Origin: Apostichopus japonicus
Taxonomy: Eukaryota; Echinodermata; Holothuroidea; Aspidochirotida; Stichopodidae
DNA: 64,000 bases
NCBI RefSeq assembly: GCF_037975245.1
Contig: NC_092564.1
Location: 12,238,484-12,302,483, forward strand
Reading direction: 5' to 3'
Shown: piece after piece, positions 13,322-24,787 of the stretch
Layout: every line of letters begins with the position of its first letter
How positions within the stretch are numbered: position 1 is the stretch's first letter
Position numbers and translations under genes: made by a program
The notes under the pieces: model-generated
Seen by the model: the letters and a program-made list of their open reading frames with translations, nothing else
Databases searched by the model: none
What the model was told of the DNA's origin: nothing

Positions 13322-16300
13322 ATGAATTCTACTCTTAAGTTACTGGAAAGTCACTCCGGGCGTGGACGCATCCTGCGCACCGTCCAGTATGGCTCGAAGA
13401 TGGTCGCAGGAACGACCTTTGTGAATGAACAAAGCAGAAACGGTCTGTTGGTTCTAAGCAGTCAGTTGGGTCTGTGTCGTACAATCCTTCGCCTCTTTGA
13501 CGATCTACCAATGTTGTCTTACACCATGAGCTATGGACTCGGGTCACAGGTGTGTAGCACCCGCTTTGTGCTAGCTTATGTTATTACATAATAGTCTTGA
13601 CTGAATTGTTTTTGCAATTGTTATGTATTTAGTCGTGTATAAAATGGTCCAGTTTGTGCCCCCTCCCACACCCTTCATAATGCGAAAGTCTACAGTACGC
13701 TACTGTGCATTATCAGCATGTACCGCTCATGATCAATCTTGATAGCCATAGACACCCTTGACTGCAACTCTTAACTGTACACAATCAATGCTCCTTGTCA
13801 ATGTTTCATTATTATGTGCAGGGAGTATATACCTTTATGGACTACCACTAGGGGCTTTCATATTGCTATGCCAATTTAGTTCACAATTCCAAATTTGCAT
13901 GTACAAAATTAAATTTGTAAGATTGGCTTAATGTCTTTCTTAATTGAAAAAGTAATAAATCCAATAACTTTAAAGTAATTCATATGCAAATTTCAGCTAT
14001 GAAGAACAAATTTCCTTAAAATTTTTGCAGGATTTTGTTTCCTCAGTAGAAAGGGAATTAAAACTGGAAATTGTTAATCATATATATTTTTGTTGTTGTA
14101 TGTTTCCCATCTGCAGGAGAAGTCTGTATTTATTCGACTGATAACACTGGTACAGAACTTTACGGATCAACTTTTCTTTCCAATTGAGCATATAGCCTGG
14201 GCATCTGATGCTGGTATTTTGAAGATATCTTCAGCGAGGTGGAACAACTTGTGTGTTTATTGTTGGCTCATTTCTCTTTCTATTACTATAACCAGGTAAG
14301 TACTTCATAAAAGGAATGGAAAAACAGATCAAAGGGCGTATACTCGACGTACATTAATGATCATCTCACTAAACTACACGACTTATCAAATTTAAACATC
14401 CCTTAATTCCCAATAGATGTTTGCTAAGTTAAAAGAGAATTTGATGAACTAAAGACATGAGCAGTAGAAGGTTTCCCTCTTCTGCATGTGAAGGAATCTT
14501 GCACGAAGCATAATTTCCAATCCTAACACTTGGTACTTCCAAGGATGTTGCTACCAGTTCATTATGCTCTGTGTAAAATAAAGGAATGCAATTTCTCTAC
14601 CAAAAACTCCGAGGATACTTTGTCTTGGTTTCATTCTATGCTGAAAAACAAAAAAAGAAATTGATAATTCCAGGGACTAATTAAGTTTCCAAATTTTGCA
14701 TAGTAGTTTTGAAGTCTCTGAACTTCATCTCTTGTTAATTACTATGGTTTCTGTGTACAAGAACTGTTATAGACCTTTGTAAATGTATAGCAATCTGCCC
14801 ATTTTGCATAGCATTTTGCGATGCTATACCCAGGGATGTGCCCAGGATTTACTGAGTGCCGGATATACTGATTGCCGTCCTGGGAGAGGGGTCTAAGGGG
14901 CAGGGGGTGTCACCCTCCCCTTTGAGAAATTTTTCGATTTTGAAGGTGCTCAGATGCCAAATGCTGTCACTTGTGTAGCTTTTTAGGCACATACACAAGT
15001 ACTAGTTTTGCTAACAATTTACATTTTTGAATTTTTTTTTAGTGAAATATATTACGTAGCCTACCTGGTTAAAGTTATTAGTTTGTTTCAAAGAGATTTT
15101 ACAAGGGTCCGATTGAGAGCCGTAAGTAATGTTTCTCGCATGCGTAACTGATGCATTATTAGTCTGTATGATTTTGGCATAGGCTAGGCCCAATTTATGT
15201 TGAATATATTGTTAGGAATGTCGGGATATTAGATGAATATAGTACTGGGCGGGATTCACGATTTTTAAGACAGTGCTGGGCGGTAATTTTTAGTGCTGGG
15301 CGAGGCCGCCCAGCGTGGGCACATCCCTGTACAGTATACTGTATAGATTATTCCATGAATTCACATTCAAACATGTTTCAAATTCATATGGTGAAGATGA
15401 CTAGCCATAAAAGTCACACATCATGAAAGTAGTTTAAAAATCAGTTGTATGAATGTACCATAACTACAAATGGAGTCATCAATGTTATCTGTCAGGGACT
15501 TCATGTATCGGGAGCACTAGACAGAATTTCCACTAATGCCTTGCCACACATTGTTCCGTTATGATATGTTGTTGATGTCCCTTGATACTCTGTGCATTTG
15601 TTTTCACTTTCTCTTGTTTAAACTTAAAAAAAAAAAATTCTGGTAATACATGAGAGCACCCACTGCTCACAATGTTGACGATACTATGTGTCCAGTACTC
15701 TAGTTGTGGTGTATCTGACAATAGTTCCTGCACAGCCTGAGATGAATTCATCATCAATCCAGTAAGTTTGTGTTTAACTCTCATTTGTGTCTGTATTACA
15801 GGGCTTTGTTTCCTCCAAGTTCCAGCTTTCTGGTTGCTTTAAGAGAAAGTCGGAAATTACCAATGTTAAATGGTTGTCAGATTCTGTTTAGTCTCTCTTG
15901 TGACAACTTTCTTTCGAATTGATACTTTTCATTGCAGAAATTTGATTCAATTGACCAAATTGAGGCAAAGGGAAGCTAAGAAAAGGTCTACAGATGCATC
16001 TGGGTAAGTATAATCTACTCTTTGGGTATCTGAACTGTAAAGTAAATTGCAATGCAAAGTTACTCAATAGGATATTAAAGGAGACACAAACCCAATACAT
16101 AATTGTTGGTCCAGTGATAGAGATAACGGTGATTGAACAAGTTCCTTGAAACAGCTGAGAAATACATTTAATTTGGAAAACATCACAGATGTTCTTAATG
16201 TTTTACTGAGTTTACACAGTCTACCCTAAACACAAGGTAGGAAAATGAACTACTGAAATTTTCAGACCTAGCATTTCACAATTTTGTCATGTTATGTAAT

Positions 16301-16591
16301 GGAGTACAACCCACTACCACTGAGGAAATTTAAAACAAGAGAAGTATTGTCAAGCAATGTTTACCGTAAACTTTATTCCTTTTTTTTAGATCCGTCTCGA
16401 GAAAATTGAGCCCAGAGGAACTCTGGACTTCTCTATCGATTGTTAGTGAGTTAGCTGACCTGGCTATCTGCATCCATTTTATGCCGTCTGGATTTCTGTG
16501 GTCAGGTAAACTCACAACATTCGTCGTGGGATTGCTAGGATTGATATCATCTCTCATTCCATTGTGGAGACTTGTTCAGTCACAGAGGTGA
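13322..16591 (+). CDS. PEX11G: peroxisomal membrane protein 11-gamma (PEX11G/PEX11C), four exons
   Basis: Coding exons are 13322-13549, 14117-14295, 15938-16003 and 16390-16591, all with GT-AG introns. Phases join as 0, 2 and 2, making an Arg codon across intron 2 and a Gly codon across intron 3. The product is 224 residues, close to the vertebrate length. Diagnostic blocks are LLESHSGRGRILRTVQYGSK near the N-terminus, the PEX11 signature LCRTILRLFDDLPMLSYT (about 51-68) followed by YGLGSQ, then NFTDQLFFPIEHIAWASDA, a basic linker, LSIVSELADLAICIHFMPSG and a hydrophobic C-terminal segment (LTTFVVGLLGLISSLIPLW). The family elongates and divides peroxisomes from the peroxisomal membrane. The start is the only ATG that gives the family N-terminus. 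An AATAAA lies 174 bp past the stop. Confidence 0.95.
14831..15329. mobile_element. 499-bp TIR element in PEX11G intron 2
   Basis: The element starts CAGGGATGTGCCCA and ends with the exact complement of those 14 bases. The CAGGG start and G-rich subterminal repeats (TGCTGGGCG twice near the right end) suggest a non-autonomous hAT-type element. The flanking octamers (GCTATACC and TACAGTAT) do not match, so no target-site duplication supports the boundaries. No transposase frame is present. Confidence 0.6.
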
Positions 16592-16764
16592 AGCTCAAAT
16601 GATGGACATTTCCTTTTAGTAGCTGAAATTAACAGAATGAAATGGTTGCATGTAATATGCATGGTGTCATTATTGTAAGCTTGCCATTATTGCAACTTTT
16701 CTGATGTTTCTGAGGAAAATTGGAAATCTTAAAAAAGTGTATATGTGTGAAGAAATCTAAATTG

Positions 16765-16770
16765 AATAAA
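16765..16770 (+). terminator. putative PEX11G polyadenylation signal
   Basis: A canonical AATAAA lies about 175 bp downstream of the PEX11G stop codon. Its use is inferred from position only. Confidence 0.4.
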
Positions 16771-18634
16771 GAGAGGAAATGCATTTGAAGTGAGGCACTG
16801 CATTTACAAGCATTAGAATAACATTTTATGGTAAATTAGAGGGAAAAAAAGAGATAAGAACTTTGGCTTGATACACAGAACAGGTGATTTGTAGTTGAAG
16901 AAAAAATTGGACCATTGAGCAGTGTGTAATTTAGTGTAGCAAGCTTTCAATTTCCCCTTAAACAATGCAAATAGTCATGAATATTCAACAGAGAACTTGT
17001 ACAAGCCATTACTATATTTTTTTGTGCCTCAAGGTGAGGAAGTGACTCAAGGCACTTTAGTATTTCATTGCGGCAAAACGTCGTTTCACATTGAACAATG
17101 GTCCATTAATAATGTACTAAAGTAGTGCATAATTACACTGTTGAAAGCACAGTCAGAAGATAGTATAAATCTTAGTTAAGGTATTCCCAATGATGGCTAT
17201 ACTAATCTTAAATAAAGGTTGCAAATAAGGCTTGCCTTTTTTATGTATTTAACCATAATTATGTATTTGTAAATAGCGCCATCTAATAGGGAGGCTCTTT
17301 CCAGGCCATCTGTTTACCATGCTAATACCAGTCAACGAATCATTCATTTCCATCAATAATTTTTGTTGCGAATCTAAAGGCATCATTACTTTATGATCAA
17401 AGTGTTACAAAACAGATTATAAATTACAAACATTAATAAGCTTTTGGTGGTATTTAGTTGACAAGACTGTAGACAACAGCATCTCAAGAGTCGAAAAGGT
17501 TTAGACCATAACAAGCAACTTGGTAATTTGACCTTGATTATATTATCATAAACTGTAATATGTAATTTAATCAAACTAATGAGGGCTTACGTATCTCAGG
17601 TTTTCTAATCACTATCTGCCACAAACATAAAAAATAAAATAAAAAAATAAAATAAAAAAATAAAAAAAATCTGGATTTCTACAATATTTATTTTAGTTAA
17701 ATTTGATATTCCAGTCCAACAGTAATTAATATATTTGACAAACATCTTGTAAATTCTTATAAATATCTCCCAATCATTCATTCTGAAACTTGTATTGGGA
17801 GTTAAATTGCAAAGCATCTCAATTTAAATAGGATGTATATGCCTTTTTGTTAATATATATATATATATTGGTTGTACCATAAAGCAAATCAATGCATTGA
17901 TTGGTCTAGCTTGATACACAGCATTTTATGAATATTCATTTTGCAGTTTGAACTATTGATTCTGCTGCTACATTTGAGTGACTGTTACCTTAATTAAGTT
18001 TGATTTTGTTTTTACTGAATCCCCCAAAATTGTGCTCAAAGTTCAAAACAGTTTCCCTAACAACTAAAGTGGTCCTTTATTTATCACTGATTATGATATC
18101 TAGATATGAAAAATGATAAAGCTTCTTGTTTGTCATAATCTTTGTCAATGAAGAGTTGCACACGTCTCCATCTTTCAAGGAGCTGTCAAATTTCTGCAGA
18201 CTCCCCTGGCCAAAATGAAAATTTTCCAGAGCTTGCCTCAGGGTGAATCTTGATCTTGCCCTGATAAAAAGTCAAGCAAACAAGGATGGGGGGGGGGGGG
18301 TTGTAAGGGATATACAGCCTTGGGATGGATGGGGTCAATTAGGGGGATATGGGATAAAGAATAAACAATTAATGTACTCTATTTTTCAAAATATGCCAAA
18401 GGAAGAATAAAGACTTCCTTTGCACCTGTATCTACCATTTGGTAATCTTCTTGTTATTGATCTCATGCAGGTCTATATTATTAATGAGCTAATACAACCA
18501 AGAGTGTACACAGAAAGCAGGAGCAAGTCTTACATATTAAGTTATTTTGAAAAATTGCTTAATTTACTTTGGTCAGTTAACATCTTGTGGGTATTTATAT
18601 ATCTGACCACAAAGTTTGTGTATGTGTTCTATAT
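16771..18634. other. intergenic, low-complexity AT-rich
   Basis: This contains an AATAAAA-rich run (17630-17670), a short TA microsatellite near 17855-17868 and a poly-G tract at about 18290-18300. No exon or RNA gene was recognised. Confidence 0.5.
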
Positions 18635-18964
18635 TTATGTGTATGTGTTTGCACATGAATATGCAGGTGCTTCCTGGTTAACCTTTTTTGCCTGCAATCC
18701 ATCACTCTTACCATTATGCTCTGTTGTCCTGCCCTCAACAAATGTATATAATGCCAAATTATATGTGTTTAAACCATTACCTGCATCCGTCAATATATCC
18801 CCTTTCATGCCCCATTCATGTGACTTTTGAGGGTTATTTTCATTAAGCCAATAGTTCCCTTTGAAAGCGATAACCAACTCATCGACTGTTAATTTCCTCC
18901 CTGGATAAAATGTTTTTCTCTCTGGATAAAATGTATGGAGGGGGGAGGTTGTAGTGGGTGGCAC
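18635..18964 (-). pseudogene. piggyBac-type transposase fragment
   Basis: The minus-strand frame contains FYPGRKLTVDELVIAFKG followed by KSHEWGMKGDILTDAGNG and LYTFVEGRTTEH. This is the order and spacing around the first catalytic Asp of the piggyBac DDD transposase: TxDE, then FKG, then a P.K...WG.K block, then D..(N)G and a vYTG-like strand. Downstream the frame is lost before the second catalytic Asp. Upstream, in another frame near 19190-19340, lies an acidic stretch compatible with a degenerate N-terminus. No TTAA-flanked inverted termini were identified, so this is a decayed fragment. Confidence 0.7.
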
Positions 18965-19682
18965 GGTCTCCCCACCTGCATTAAGTCAGATGATTTTTCA
19001 CAAGTGTTTATTAGCCCAATCTTGCGTTTATGCCTGTTTATATATATATTACCGATTAGTTTCAAGTACACAGAATGTTTTCAGCATTTCATCAGTAAAA
19101 TAATTTGTGCAGAGTCACTGTCATGTTTGAGAGGCCTGCCTGAGATGCTTTGACCATGTTCAGTCACATGCAACATTTTCCCCAAATAGCTCCCCTAAAT
19201 TCTACCTCCACAATCCACATCGCCATGCAATCGAGCTAACTCATCATGCAGTTGTGCTAGCCAAACATTGTCGTTATCCGTTTTCTCATTTTCACTGTCC
19301 ATTTCATTAGAATAATCACTCAAGTTATCTTACGAAATGACTCGTGAAAACCTCCCAACAAATTTGTGACATGTTTTTTTTTTATTAAAATCGGTGATTT
19401 TGTAATGTTGTAATTTAACTTTCAGTCCCAAGTTTCTGCTAAAATTTATGATGCAAACCCATGGTACAACCTCAGATGTGTTTGTTAAACACATGGCGAA
19501 CTGGATGTATTCACAAAGGCAATAAATGCTGGAATGATACTCATCATCTTTATTGCAAAATGTAATCTATTTACAAACAAAAAAAAGATAGTAACCTATC
19601 ACACCATAAATAGAAGCTAAAAGTGAATAATGTAAACCTTAAAAGTTAATAAGCACATTGTGAACGATATGTTAGATGTAAG

Positions 19683-20033
19683 CAGTGGCGTAGGAAGGTA
19701 CTTTTTGAGTGGGGGGCTGAAGACTGATGGCCGGCCTCCCCATTGGAAATTTTTTGCATTTCCAGGTTGCCTCAAAAATTTTTTGCAATTTGGTGCAATA
19801 TAGCACACTTCAACACCCACTCCATTTTGTAAATAATTTTGCATTTTCACCTGGCCTTAGATGCAATTTGGTGCTCCAAATGAGATTTTTTTCTCATTTG
19901 GAAATGAAAAAGGGGTTTTCTGACTTGCGAAAGCGGGGGGGGGGGGGCGGAATGATACTTCTGCCCCCCATATTTTTCACTGGGGGGCTGGCATCCCCCA
20001 GCCCCCCCCCCCCCCCCAGTTCCTACGCCCTTG
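19683..20033 (+). mobile_element. hAT-type MITE, copy A (351 bp) with 8-bp TSD
   Basis: The left end is CAGTGGCGTAGGAAGG and the right end CCTACGCCCTTG, an imperfect inverted repeat of the CAGNGGCG kind typical of hAT elements. It is flanked by GATGTAAG (19675-19682) and GATGTTAG (20034-20041), an 8-bp duplication with one difference. The interior is G-rich near both ends and includes an AT-rich hairpin made of two complementary blocks, CAAATGAGATTTTT and TCTCATTTGG. A second copy lies in reverse orientation at 22780-23121. It has no coding capacity, and ORFs across it are spurious. Confidence 0.85.
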
Positions 20034-20041
20034 GATGTTAG

Positions 20042-21786
20042 AGTTCGCATGTAGGTTTAATGAATGAGGAAGCCTAAGATGTTAAGTAACAGAGCTGGAT
20101 GCATTTGGTTGTGCAATGGTTTATCACTCTGATTAAATATTTTTATATCCTATGCTTGCTTTATTTGACTTAGTGGGAGAAGTGTGGTGTTTTTTACTTG
20201 TATAAATTTTTAATTTGAAAATTTACAACAAAATTTGTTGTCTGTATGAGTGAAGTGCAGACATTGATTCATCATATGTTATTTCACTGTGAAAATGAAG
20301 ATTATTGGATGGAAAAAACAGTAAACTTTTATCTTTTCTGATTTGTGATATTGTAAACAAATAATTACTGCTTTAAGTATTCACAATGTTTTACTTCACA
20401 TTTTCCCTTATGTTGACAATATGCAAATTTTCATCTTACCATGATGTGTGATCTTTCTTATTACAGCAAGTAAAACTGAAAGTGCCTTCAGAATATCCAT
20501 CTTGTGAAATCTTAGAAACCATTTGTTAATCACAATCATTTAGAATGACAGCCTGCAAAATACAGCATGACTCAGGCAAAAATGTAGGTGGCAAAAATGT
20601 TTCTGTGGGTCACAGAATTTTTCTAGAATTTATCTAGCTTTACAGCTTTCTGACATCCATATAATGTAGTCTAAACTAGCTTTTCATACATATTGAGCAT
20701 TTATTCTGAGGGGGGAGGGGATATGGGTCTGGTGGGGATGGGGGTCTGGTGGGTCGTGACTCAAAAGTTGCTGATCAAGTTGTTAGGCATGACTTTTGAT
20801 AAACATGCACTTTTTATATTTTGTTACCCTGTATAACAAGAGTTGTTCCACACATTTGGAGTAGTAGATACACCTGAATACATATTCTACTTTCATTCCA
20901 CTGCCAAATACTGCTGACGGAGGTTCCAGGGAACAGAAAATTCCAATTGAGTTTCTAAAACAGTACTCCTTATTTGTAAATTGTGAGTCATATATTGTTT
21001 TCTCTGCCTTTGTATAATATTAATAATAATAACAATAATATATATATAAATAAATATATATATATATAAATATATAGATATATAAAATGTACCAGCACAT
21101 AACAGTGATCATGCATGCCACTAGGTAGAGTCTGTTTTTCTACACATGTACTCACTTCATCCATAAAGTGGTGAACTTTGTCCTTTGGTTTTATGTTATA
21201 ATAAAAAATGTAATGTAATATTTAGAAGGTAACCCACCTGTAATGTAGTTTATAGTGATACTTTTGTGCAGAAAATGTACAGCAATGTTTTGAGATGTTA
21301 CAATCAGTGTCATGACTTGATACAATTAAATGCATAATTTGATAATGAGTCTTTGCATGGTTCATACACCAATGCATGCTTGATAAAGATGCATCCCAAG
21401 TGTACTACATGGGGTATGATTTTTTTCTCAACACTCTCTCTTTCAATTTCTGTAAAAATTTAAATATTGAAGTTAATGAGTACAGAGTGTTTGCAATATA
21501 AGCATAAATGAATAAAAGTGGAGTAGTTAATTTCTTTATTACCTGTTATTATTTGTTTAAACTGAGTGATTAGAATTGGTGCATAAATTCACAATCCTGT
21601 TCACTCTGTGTCCGAAGTAAAATTGATACGAATTCAGGTTTTTCCATGAAGACATTTTGGTATTAAACTTTCTGGATGCTATTGGATACTTCACGTTCTT
21701 TCAAATGTTTTCATTAAGGTGACTTTATCAAGCATCCCTTCAGTTAATGGAATAGACGTCACAAAAAATGAAGCTTTCAAAATTTT
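20042..21786. other. intergenic, AT-rich
   Basis: This holds TA/AAT microsatellite patches (about 21025-21085), a GGGTCTGGTGGG duplication near 20725-20755 and otherwise unremarkable AT-rich sequence. No exon was recognised. Confidence 0.5.
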
Positions 21787-22296
21787 CATGTGGCCATGGG
21801 CGTCGATCCGTAGTGGGGGGGATATGACCTTGTTGACTATCTAAGCATAGCGCCACCACAGGTTGGCGCGAAGCGTACAGAGAAAATTTTGGGATTTACA
21901 AACCCTCTAATGTCCGGAAACGGCACTTCCCGAGGTTCCCAAGCGGCATATACCCAACTTTAAAAAAGGGATATCATGTCCGAAATATCTCATAATTCAG
22001 GATCCAAAATACTTTTTTTTTTAATTTCGGGTGTTATTTTGGGAAAATTGCCCCTGTCAATCTTGTTTCAGGCGCTACGTTAGAATGTTCGAGAGCTCTT
22101 TATATTATTCGATGAAGAAAATAGCCTCATGCAGGCTATTATAGGCCTATACACATGCAATACACAATTACACATATTTACATTCCGTTTGCTTTTTAGC
22201 TAGGGAAAACCTGATGAGTTGAACCAAGGAGTTGTTATGGAAACTCCCTGGTTGAACTTAGGGAATAACGCGACGACCTAGCAAATGTAGGCTAAC

Positions 22297-22590
22297 TTGG
22301 CCGGGCAGTACGATGGTAGAGTGCTCGCCTGCGGTGACAATTGGAGGTCCAGCTGGTTCAAACTTCGGTATCAACATCTGATACCAAATCTTCCCTCAAC
22401 TCCTTTCTCTATGAAAACTAATAAATTAATATAGGAGAGGCTAAGTCTCCATCCCCGAGTTCCGTTGCCATTTGCCAGGAGACTGGAGAGGAAAGTGTTT
22501 GCAATATCTGCAAGTGGACAGCTGTAGCCTACTCACGTTGGTTGGATGGGGACATTAAATGACAGTCCTGGAAGTAGGATTTTGACCCGC
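22297..22590 (+). mobile_element. tRNA-derived SINE nested in the hAT-like element
   Basis: The head GGCCGGGCAGTACGATGGTA contains a box A-like stretch (GATGGTAGAGTGCTCGCC, 22312-22329), and GGTTCAAAC at 22355-22363 serves as box B, with tRNA-like spacing. A non-tRNA body follows to about 22590. The acceptor stem does not close, so it is not a functional tRNA. The right end is approximate. Confidence 0.55.
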
Positions 22591-22779
22591 CAATGAAGCC
22601 TACAGTCAACTATTCTTGCTTTATAAAGACGCTTTATTTGAAAAGAACGCACTGCATTTATGGTAGGCGAGAAATGAATCTAAAAAAGAGCCGTACATTC
22701 ACGATGATGCATAAATGTAGGCATGAAAATATTCTTATCCCTGGCATTTGGTGGATATGGTGTATTACATCCCCTCCAC

Positions 22780-23121
22780 CAAGGGCGGGGGTGGGGGGTG
22801 CCAGCCCCCAGTGAAAAATATGGGGGCGGAAGTATCATTCCGCCCCCCCGCTTCGCAAGTCAGAAAACCCCTTTTTTATTTCCAAATGAGAAAAAAATCT
22901 CATTTGGAGCACCAAATTGCAACTAGGCCAGGTGAAAATGCAAAATTATTTACAAAATGTAGTGGGTGTTGAAGTGTGCTATATTGCACCAAATTGCATC
23001 TGAGGCCACCTGGAAATGCAAAAAATTTCCAAAGGGGAGGGGTCCCCTCCCCTTGACCCCTCCCCCAGGCCGGCCATCAGTTTTCAGCCCCCCCAAAAAA
23101 AAGTACCTTCCTACGCCGCTG
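22780..23121 (-). mobile_element. hAT-type MITE, copy B (342 bp), inverted relative to copy A
   Basis: Reverse-complement homology with 19683-20033 runs over its whole length. It starts CAAGGGCG and ends CCTACGCCGCTG. The flanks are CCCTCCAC (22772-22779) and CCGTCCAC (23122-23129), again an octamer with one difference. It lies inside the larger hAT-like element close to its right end, so it inserted after that element. ORFs across it are spurious. Confidence 0.85.
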
Positions 23122-23359
23122 CCGTCCACCCATTTTCAAGGGGGATATATCCCCCACCCCCCCCAGGATCGCCGCCCATGCATGTGGCATGTACTTAATG
23201 CTGATACAAAGATACTCCCTCGTTAACTTGTTGGAAACTTTTAGAAAAATATGCGCCCAAGATTCTGGAATGAAACACTCAACATTTAGACGTAATCACC
23301 TGATGCTTGCAAAGTAAACAAACTGAAGCGAACAAAGACTATTACAGGAGAAGAAAACA

Positions 23360-23571
23360 CATTTACGAATTAGTGACACCGGAAGTTGATACTATGCAAT
23401 TAGCGACCTGATACATGGATAGTAACATGTTGGCAAGTACGTACACATTACGGCTTCCTTCTCCAAGAACCGGAAACGTGACGTCATACTTTGTCACAAG
23501 ATTCTGTACGAAATTGAGCAAGGGTCTCATCTTCCCCGAAATCTTCGGTATTTCGATCTAGGCCTTCTACA
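23360..23571 (+). promoter_or_regulatory. putative promoter and first untranslated exon of the 24.8-34.1 kb gene
   Basis: ETS-type cores occur at ACCGGAAGTT (near 23379) and AACCGGAAAC (near 23468), and the second is followed at once by a perfect CRE palindrome TGACGTCA at 23479-23486. The stretch is less AT-rich than its surroundings and ends at CTACAG/GTACTT (23571/23572), a usable donor. A matching acceptor, TTATTGCAG, lies just upstream of about 24680, 80 bp before the start codon. Calling this the promoter and 5' UTR intron is inference from motifs and position. Confidence 0.4.
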
Positions 23572-24751
23572 GGTACTTGGTATAATTAATAACAATACAT
23601 TTACAGCCGTGTAACAGAAATTCTGGTGGTTTGTATTTACTGAGTGCACCTTGACAGATGATATAAACCGATCGTTCAAGTGAATAGACTTTATTTTTCA
23701 ACAATCTCTTAACTGAAATAACACAAATGGTTATCTAAAGTTAAACCAAGATTTTAGGTTGGCCTTATTCCAAACTTTACGTTACCTAGGCTTTTGCACA
23801 CTCTAAGGCCTAAGTAATTATAGGCGTAGGCCTACTCTATGTTGTACAGTAGGACAAACGGACCAACTTTAGTTAGAACTTAGAAAACTTATTATACTTC
23901 GACCTATTATGAGGAGTAGCATGGTATGGTAATGTGGTTTAGGACTACATGAGAGTTTGAAATGACAAGACTTAGGCTACATGAACTTCTCAATTTAAAT
24001 TGGACCTGAGGTTATATGGGCCTAATCGAGAATGGTTTATGTATTTATAACTTTCCAAGTGAGCAACTTGTTGGGTCTAACGGAAAAGTAACATCCTGTA
24101 TACTCCTAGGACCTAATGCTAGGCCTAGCAGTGGACTGGTATGCACAATAGTTAGCTTGTATAGAACCAAGAAATTTGTTATCTTTCTTCAAGTTACTTT
24201 GGACATGAATATATGTTACTGTTGAACTAATACAAGTAACCAACGGTAGCCCCTAACACACAAACTTCATAATCTTTGTCATCACTTTTGTGACATATAT
24301 ATAGAAATGCATAAACTTCAAGTTGGTTTCACTTTGCATAATTGGTACGTGATGATATCATGTTTAAAGTTGCAAAGGACGACTGGGGCTAGTGGGCTGG
24401 GGCCCCACTTCCACTTTTTAGGAAGAAAGGCGCATATCAAATACCTGATAGTGATACCTCCTAAAATGAACTGAGATTTTCTGTCGCTATTTTGGGCAGT
24501 TTGCTCCTCACATTTATGATGTGCATGTCTATCCTTAATATTGATGGAACCTTGAGTTTTTTTCCTCAGGACTTTAACATGTTAATATGCACAAGTTTCT
24601 TAAACATGCAACTTTGTTTGTATCTCAACGCATGCATTTAAGACTTCATTACTAACATTGTTCGCATATTTATTGCAGTAAACTAAGTTTCCAATTCTTT
24701 CCAATTATTTTACTTTCCCAAGTTTAGATTTTTGTATTGAAACAATTCAAA

Positions 24752-24787
24752 ATGAAAGAATGGCCAACAACACAATGGAAGAACTAG
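24752..24787 (+). promoter_or_regulatory. upstream ORF overlapping the start codon
   Basis: An ATG at 24752 opens a frame of 11 sense codons ending in TAG at 24785-24787. It overlaps the main start at 24760 in another frame. It could lower translation of the main frame; this is predicted only from the sequence. Confidence 0.4.

Larger units (their letters stand above)
21795..23180. mobile_element. hAT-like element (1386 bp) with perfect 8-bp TSD, carrying nested insertions
   Basis: The left terminus CATGGGCGTCGATCC is mirrored at the right terminus (GGATCGCCGCCCATG, one mismatch). Inside both ends a G-rich tract leads to GGGGGATAT. The element is flanked by identical octamers CATGTGGC at 21787-21794 and 23181-23188. 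Eight-base duplications are the hallmark of hAT insertions. The body contains a tRNA-derived SINE and the second MITE copy, which has its own octamer duplication, so the insertions happened in sequence. No transposase reading frame was seen, so it is non-autonomous or was disrupted before or after insertion. Confidence 0.8.

Noticed and set aside
18420-18830. Plus-strand frame of 136 codons
   Set aside because: It is the antisense shadow of the piggyBac transposase fragment on the minus strand.
22297-22375. Candidate tRNA gene
   Set aside because: Box A and box B-like sequences are present but the acceptor stem does not pair and a SINE body follows.
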